Source: Isoetes taiwanensis
Taxonomy: Eukaryota > Streptophyta > Lycopodiopsida > Isoetales > Isoetaceae
Reading direction: 5' to 3'
NCBI GenBank assembly: GCA_021234155.1
Contig: JAJEKV010000017.1
Coordinates: 18,672,372-18,736,371 of the forward strand
Length of the DNA: 64,000 nucleotides
The notes under the pieces: model-generated
Seen by the model: the letters and a program-made list of their open reading frames with translations, nothing else
Told to the model about the DNA's origin: nothing
Database searches by the model: none
Shown here: positions 58,019 to 64,000 of the stretch, one piece after another
Numbering within the stretch: position 1 is the first letter of the stretch
Layout of the letters: each line of letters opens with the position of its first letter
Made by a program: the position numbers and the translations under genes

Positions 58019-60612
58019 TTTTACATTTTTGATACAACATATAGTGGTTTGAACAGCAGAATTGGGGCATTCTATTCAGTTTCTACCATACCGGGGTTAA
58101 GACCTATACAGAACATTTCCAACAGGCATGGGCTAGCTTATTTTTCTCAATCGTCCCCTTCTTTAGATCAAAATCTAACGGCCGGCCGTGTGTCCATGTC
58201 AAATTCTAAGACACTGGACAGGCTAGGCTTTCAGATAACATGACAATCAAGGTTGGGCTGTTGCACTATAAACCATGCAAAACTATTTTAAATCACGCAC
58301 TATTTAAAAACTTCCCCAATCCCCTAAAACGAGGGAAGAAGGGGAGGTCGTGTCTTTAGGGAACTTTAACACTAGACCTGTCCCTGGGACCATTCCTGAT
58401 CCATGGACCAGAACTGGTACTTATGACCTCTGCCACTTAAACCCATGTAACTCACGAAAGAAATTTCAATTTTATAATATAACACCATCATTTGAGTCTT
58501 CACTTATTTCTTAATGACCTCTGAGAATTTCAAGACCAATGGGCTCACCTATACCTTGTGGTGATTGCTCAAACATTGGAGAATTTGGCAGTTTCTGCAC
58601 CAGTCCAGAACTGCCTTCTTCAATCTTTCTAGCATAAAGTGACCTAAACCTTGCTAAAGTTGGAGGTATTTGCCTGTTTATCATAGAACACATTGAGTTT
58701 TATGTTCCCATGTTTTCTTGCTATCATCTGACATTGGTGGAAGCCGCCAAACCCTATTTTCGTCAAAAAAGCTGCTTGAGGTTCAAGAATTGTTACTCTC
58801 TCATTATAACAAGTTTTGATTTAATTCTTGTGGCCACGAATTGCTAACTATACGAGCTATCGTTTCATGATTTTTTGGAGTGTTCATAAGTCATGTTAAC
58901 CTCAATATCTACTAAAAGAATCTACTATACAGAATTCTGGACAAAAGTATATGTTAGAATGCTCCAATCACAACCATCCATAATGCCATGTGTAGTAAAT
59001 GATGCGTTCTATTTATATCTACATAGAACATAACTCTTATCAACTTACATATAGTGTAACTAGGGTGTAACCATACAATTTTTGGAATTCAAACATGATG
59101 TACAACAGCTGGATTAACACATTAGAGCATAAAAAGTTGGGTCAACTCCATAATTATAGGTCCAAAACCCCACAATGATTAAGTTAGTGATGTTTATTGA
59201 TGAATTCAAGTGGATGTTGTGAAATTTAGCCATGTCATAATATAAATAGACCACATAACATTTCATATATACTTCTTTGGTTCATAGAAAAAGACTCTAC
59301 TTTTCCCTAAATATGTCTTTAAAATAGTTCAAAATGTGAGAAATGACATATATAGACATCTCTTATATAGGTTGTATGGTCTTATTGAAAACAATACCAT
59401 GAAATCTGCTTATTTCTTACTAGGATAAACTTCATATCTGTGTTACTGCTATAAAGCATTGTCATCCAAGTAGAATAATATTACATGTAAGTTATCTTTC
59501 ATGTATATTATATTTTTTATGGATGCAAATCTTTCTTGGCAATAGAAATCTTTCGTTGCATGTTAAAGTAACATGTTATTTCAAAGGTTTTAATTTTAAT
59601 AAGCACGCATCACCATTTATGGTCCACGAGACTAATTGTATAGAGCATATATCTCTCACTAACCTTATCCAAATTTCCCCAGAGAATGATACTATGACTT
59701 TTTAGCTTCTATCATATGATTTTTGAAAGGTGTAAGTGAAATTCCATGTAGGTTCAATTCAATTGGTCATAAATACCTTATAAGTTCTCAATTTTTTGTG
59801 CTTCAACCTTACCCTTAAATTATGCAAAGTAACCTAATCAATTGATTTTGTCCTATAGAGAATCATACAAGTAAACTATATGTGAAAGTTGAGATCAAAA
59901 TTGATTAAGATGGCACCATTAATGATTTTCAAACTTTCAGTCATTTGGACCAATGATGGTCTGCAACTGAACTGCAAGTAGCAGTCTATCTTTATTTTTT
60001 ATAGTAAATGTTTTCCATATTTTTCCTTGGTTCTTTTTGCATTGGTTTCTTGACATGGGATATTTTGAGGATGTGATTTTGTAAAGTCACACCTTATAGC
60101 ACAAATCTAAAATAAACATGGAAGATATAATATAATTGATGTTATCTATTCTAGTATAATCCTCAAGATAATGAACAACAAATATTTTTTGTAAACAAAG
60201 TGGTCCAAGAGCTACTCGTGTCCCAAAACTCAACTTGAAATGGACTAACATAAGGATATTATCAATTTTTAAATGAACTATGGACCAGTAATGGGTAGGT
60301 ACAGATATCGTTTTTGATTTTTTTTTTACTACGTCTTTTGCTCTTTTTACAAGTTTGTTTTTGCATTGGTTTCACATCCTTATAAGCTTTCATAATGTGA
60401 TTTTTTGGAGGACAACCTAGAGTCATATATAGCAATGTTATCCATTTATATAAATTCCCTAAAATTGAAAATAGAAATAAAAGTCAAAACATCAAATTCA
60501 AACTCAACAAACATTTTTCTAGGATGGAGGATCTCGTGAACTACTTATATGCCAAATTTGAACTTAAAATTAATTTCCTTCTCAAAGTTGTTGTTTTTAT
60601 ATCACAACTGCT

Positions 60613-60640
60613 TTCTGGGAACCAGTACTGGTTCCCAGAA
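60613..60640. repeat. Perfect 28-bp palindrome
   Basis: Arms TTCTGGGAACCAG and CTGGTTCCCAGAA around a central TA. The symmetry extends, with one mismatch, to CTGC ... GCAG. It is in AT-rich DNA and may be a cruciform-prone site or relic of an inverted element end. Confidence 0.9.
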
Positions 60641-61189
60641 GGCAGAAGACAGTTTTGACCCTGTCATGTTTGAATTGCTCTATCTTCCTTCACAGAGTTC
60701 CAATTGAGATGTGGTTTTTTGTGCCTTGCTCTATATCTCGTGTAGAAAAATAACATTATAACCAAAAAAATCAAAAAAATCTTTTCATCAAGACAGTTTT
60801 ACTTTGTGTGAACATGAAGCTTTTGGTACTTGACCCCCTTGGGTTTGCTAGAGCATAACTCACAAGAATGGGAGCTGATACATTTTTGTGTATTTTTTAT
60901 GTGAAGCATGACTGCCATATATGAATTCCTAGAAAGGGTTTGACTAGTTTTTGCGTTCTTGATTTTATATGATTTTTTTTGTGAACCTTCAAAATGCCCT
61001 TTAATGGTCCATCATGGGACAGGTCTAGTGTTAACAAGCAAAATGTTTCCTATCAAAGCTATAAGAATTGTAAGGTAAAAGTTGACACTAGCATGAACAT
61101 TATCTTTTCTTTGTACTTTTTGGGCTTCCATGCCCTTGTTGTTGTTTGGGTCACATGGCCAATATGGTCTCTATGGACGTTAGAAACCC

Positions 61190-61226
61190 TACCTATCTAT
61201 CTACCTGCCTACCTACCTACCTACCA
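61190..61226. repeat. (CTAC/CTAT)n microsatellite
   Basis: Tetranucleotide run of CTAT, CTAC and CTGC units. Confidence 0.9.
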
Positions 61227-62012
61227 AATATAACTGTGAGAAATCCGTCTCCCATATTTGCACATTAGCATTGAACTAAATATGGTGTAATTGCATGTAT
61301 ACGTCTACATCCCACGGCATGAGAGCTTATGATAATATATAAAATTGATTATATAATCATTTGATTGGAAAAATTTATCATGGAATTGATGAATTTGATG
61401 CTAGAGTTAGGACTATGGGCTTGTACCACGAGATAGGTACGAGATTCATACATAAACGTTAAGTTTTTAGATTCTGTTAGAATCGAAGGAAGAGGGTGCT
61501 ATTCCAACCTATTTTGTCTACTATGACATGACTGTGATGATAAAAGCACCCACAAGTAATAGTATTTGCCTCCTTTAATAAGGGTGCTACGTGTTGAGAT
61601 GATTGAATAAATGTATTACTCTCATTAATAATGGTTGAATAAATGTATTGCTCTATCATTAGTGGTTGTTATGTAGGTTTTATCAATATGAATTGACAGT
61701 ATGAATTATAAATATGTATTTACATCGTTGCCCCTACTTTAATGAACAAATTAAGGATTGCAAGACTTGTGGCTATATGTGTATGTGGAAGGCCCTCAAA
61801 GGTAAAATTTGAAGGCATGGTTAGGTGCGGCAAAGCCCGTGTGTAAACTAAGGAATTTGTTGAGAGACATATTAGGACAAAAAGAAAGAATTATCAAACT
61901 ATTGAAACTGGCTAATCAACTATTCATGAATTACTAGCAAGAAGTTGCACTTGTACTTTATGTAGTAGCTAAAGGTTCTATGACGTCATTTTCATGCAAT
62001 ACTAGTGCATAT

Positions 62013-62541
62013 TGTTAGTGTTAGATGTAAAAGCTTTGAGCCCGGATTTGAACCCAGATAATAATCCAAGCTCAACCTCCTACAATCTTCTCCCTTTTCA
62101 TCCACAAAGGAATAATTATACGCAAAGAATCCACAAAGGATTAGTTAAGCACAAAGCCTTAAATCAATCAAGAACTTTTCAGTCTATATACACAGGCTTG
62201 GGCAGAAACCGTTCTGAAAACTCCTCCTCTTGCGTAAGAGTAAAATAGCTTACAGCAGATCAGATCACAATGGTAGGGTCTTAATCACCATGGGATTAAC
62301 AGTGGTTGCAGCAACAACGGCTATTGCACCTCGGCAACGGGCCGCTTACAGGTCGCAATGTCATAAAAGATTGATGTCTAATTTTGACCCAACCAAAACT
62401 GCTTTTATTTCTTTTTCGACTCTTTTTAAATTCTTAACTATCCACCAAATATATATTTTAACACATGCAAAACCCTTGCCATGTGTATCTAATTATCTCT
62501 GTCATGTGAATTACTACTTAGGCATGTTATTACTTCTAGCA
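62013..62541 (-). repeat. Probable 3' LTR of the copia element
   Basis: On the minus strand it starts TGCTAGAAGTAAT (62541) directly after the PPT and ends CTAACA (62013); TGCTAG and CTAACA are near inverted repeats. A B-box-like GGTTCAAATCC lies near its 3' end (about 62048-62058). The boundaries are inferred, since the partner LTR is outside the window. Confidence 0.55.
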
Positions 62542-62555
62542 ATCTCCCCCTCATG
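62542..62555 (-). other. Copia polypurine tract
   Basis: The minus strand reads GAGGGGGAGATT just before the LTR start, the usual copia PPT form. Confidence 0.7.
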
Positions 62556-62581
62556 CCTAAGTGGTAATAGTTTCAGTATCT

Positions 62582-63240
62582 TCAAACTCCCAGATTCTTT
62601 TGAAACATTCTAACCTTAGACTCTGAAAGAGCCTTTGTAGATATGTCAGCACACTGTATTCCTGTAGGTCTATACAAGATAGTTTTTTCTCCATTCTTCA
62701 CTTGATCACGTGTAAAGTGATTATGTAAATCAATATGTTTTGTTCTCTCACGTAAGACAGGGTTTTCAGCCATAGCAATGCAGCTTGTATTGTCACAAGA
62801 CAATGGTGTTGGCCCCCTTTGGATTATTCCCAATTCTGCAAGCAATCGTCTAAGCCACACAATTTCTCTAGATGCAAGAGATACTGTTGCATATAGAAAG
62901 AGCAATAGAGGGTTGTTTCTTACTTTTCCAAGTGATTGCAGTCCCTCCTAGTAAGCAAGCATATCTAGACCTTGACCTACAAGTGTCTAGGTCACCTCCC
63001 CAATCTGCATTTACAAAACCTTCAAGTAATAGACTTTCCAATTTTGCACCATGTTCACGTCTAAATACAAGATCACAGTTCTAAGTGCCTTTCAAGAACC
63101 TTAGGATACGCTTTGCGCATTTCCAATGATCTTCACTAGGATTATTTAGGAACTGACTTAACAAGTTTACTCCATATGAAATATCGGGACGTGTACAATT
63201 TGATACATATTGAAGGCATCCAATATAAGTTCCCTATAAG
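62582..63240 (-). pseudogene. Copia RT end and RNase H
   Basis: The minus strand reads [40 protein letters not shown] (end of the RT/connection), then after a frame change NADWGGDLDTCRS. RNase H follows in an open frame (62905-62582): SREIVWLRRLLAELGI, LSCDNTSCIAMAENPV, RTKHIDLHNHF, QCADISTKAL. All are standard copia motifs. Confidence 0.85.
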
Positions 63241-63338
63241 GTCGATTCATCATCATTTGCTCTTCTTCTTTTGTTTTAGGACACATCTCAGAGTTGATTC
63301 TTTGCTCGAAATTTTATTTTGAAGATAGAACGATGTGT

Positions 63339-63960
63339 TTACAACTTCCGCCCATAAAAATTGGGAAGACCTGCATGTTTTAGCATTGCACGTGCTGCTT
63401 CCATTACCGTTCGATTCTTTTTTTCAGAGACACCATTTTGTTGAGGCGTACCTCTACAAGTTAATTGCCTAAACTCATTTGATAAATACTCTCCCCCTCT
63501 ATCTGATCTTAGACATTTTAATTTACAACCTGTTTCACGTTCAACTTCTGCAAGATAAGCTTTAAATGAGTTGAACACCTGATTTTTACGAGTTAAGGAG
63601 TACCACTTAGCTTTTCTTGTATAATCATCAATAAATGACACAAAATAATACTTTCCACTTGCACTTCTAACTCTATCAGTCCACATACATCAGAATGCAC
63701 TAGGACTGAATTTTCGCTTATCCGTTCGCTCTTCACAGGAAAGGACTTTCTACTTTGTTTGCCAACATACAACCATGACATGTAGGGCTTTCTTCAATTC
63801 CCCAATAACTTATGTTTGCTCATAAAAATTATATTTTTCAAGTTTATGTAGCCTAATCTTTGATGCCATAATTCTATTGATTTTCCTTCCCAACTTCACT
63901 TAATAAAATGTTCATACTTTTAGGACGTAGCTCAAAGTGATTTCCAATTCTTTTTGCACA
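63339..63960 (-). pseudogene. Copia GAG-pre-integrase and integrase
   Basis: At about 63870-63790 the minus strand reads LWHQRLGYINLKNI (GAG-pre-integrase H...). After a short frame change the integrase core 63686-63339 reads FVSFIDDYTRKAKWY (first Asp), CLRSDRGGEYLSNEF (second Asp) and GVSEKKNRTVMEAARAMLKH (Glu). The frame stops at 63339 after GLPNFYGRKL, where the rest of integrase and the RT should follow. Confidence 0.85.
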
Positions 63961-64000
63961 CAATACTATTTTCCCATTATCATGGACTATGCACATATGC

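Larger units (their letters stand above)
58019..62012. other. AT-rich intergenic DNA
   Basis: About 4 kb without a recognisable gene or mobile element. A minus-strand open frame at 58511-58693 (60 codons) has no recognised motif. Contains the palindrome at 60613-60640 and a microsatellite at 61190-61226. Confidence 0.6.
62013..64000 (-). mobile_element. Ty1/copia element, internally deleted
   Basis: The minus-strand element enters from the right edge: GAG-pre-integrase, integrase, then directly the end of the RT/connection, RNase H, PPT and 3' LTR. The main RT palm is missing between about 63240 and 63340. Its 5' LTR lies outside the window. Confidence 0.8.

Overview
The window looks like repeat-dense nuclear DNA of a land plant or close streptophyte relative. 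Supporting points: GT-AG introns in gene remnants; a non-chromodomain Ty3/gypsy element with an Asp-type primer-binding site; Ty1/copia, L1-like LINEs, a Helitron and an LTR element with almost no interior; a plant/bacterial-type adenylosuccinate lyase exon; and copy-to-copy errors concentrated at CAG/CTG (CHG) sites, as expected of plant CHG methylation. A Penelope-like reverse transcriptase and an uncharacterised two-zinc-finger transposase-like family lean towards a non-flowering lineage, but the species cannot be fixed from sequence alone. No intact housekeeping gene, rRNA or confident tRNA gene was found.

Layout. 1-2,600: a decayed LINE (ORF1-like and endonuclease parts) and an L1 3' end. 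3,200-3,520: a small ORF with a histone-H3-tail-like start. 4,307-19,745 (minus): a multi-exon transposase-like gene cut in two by an 11,057-bp Ty3/gypsy element (5,990-17,046, TSD TAGAG), preceded by the C-terminal part of a MULE-like transposase with a SWIM zinc finger. 20,200-22,600: direct repeats, including five copies of a 32-nt cassette with splice-site-like edges, then an isolated adenylosuccinate lyase exon. 23,966-24,720: a non-autonomous Helitron. 24,811-26,435 (minus): the N-terminal part of the same transposase family as at 4-18 kb, with two CxxC/HxxxxxH zinc fingers and well-defined introns.

27,866-52,140 is a direct tandem duplication of a ~12-kb block (unit 1 27,866-40,268; unit 2 40,269-52,140) with 3-bp microhomology (TCC) at the junction. 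Each unit holds, in order, an L1-like fragment (minus), 0.55-kb repeats with tRNA-like motifs, an RT-encoding LINE (plus), a rearranged LINE fragment, a 5.3-kb LTR element with 2.3-2.8-kb LTRs around a ~220-bp interior (TSD TTCAC), an ORF1-like scrap, and the end of a Penelope-like RT gene. The Penelope-like gene runs on to ~58 kb and is itself interrupted by a third LINE (~54.9-57.1 kb, minus) with a nearly intact RT and an (AATAG)n tail. 58-62 kb is AT-rich with no recognisable gene. 62,013 to the end is a Ty1/copia element (minus) lacking most of its RT.

The history reads as layers: old gene and transposase remnants, LTR and LINE insertions into them, LTR divergence, then the tandem duplication. 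Many apparent frameshifts in the gypsy element and LINE copies fall at CAG/CTG sites and may be consensus errors rather than mutations.
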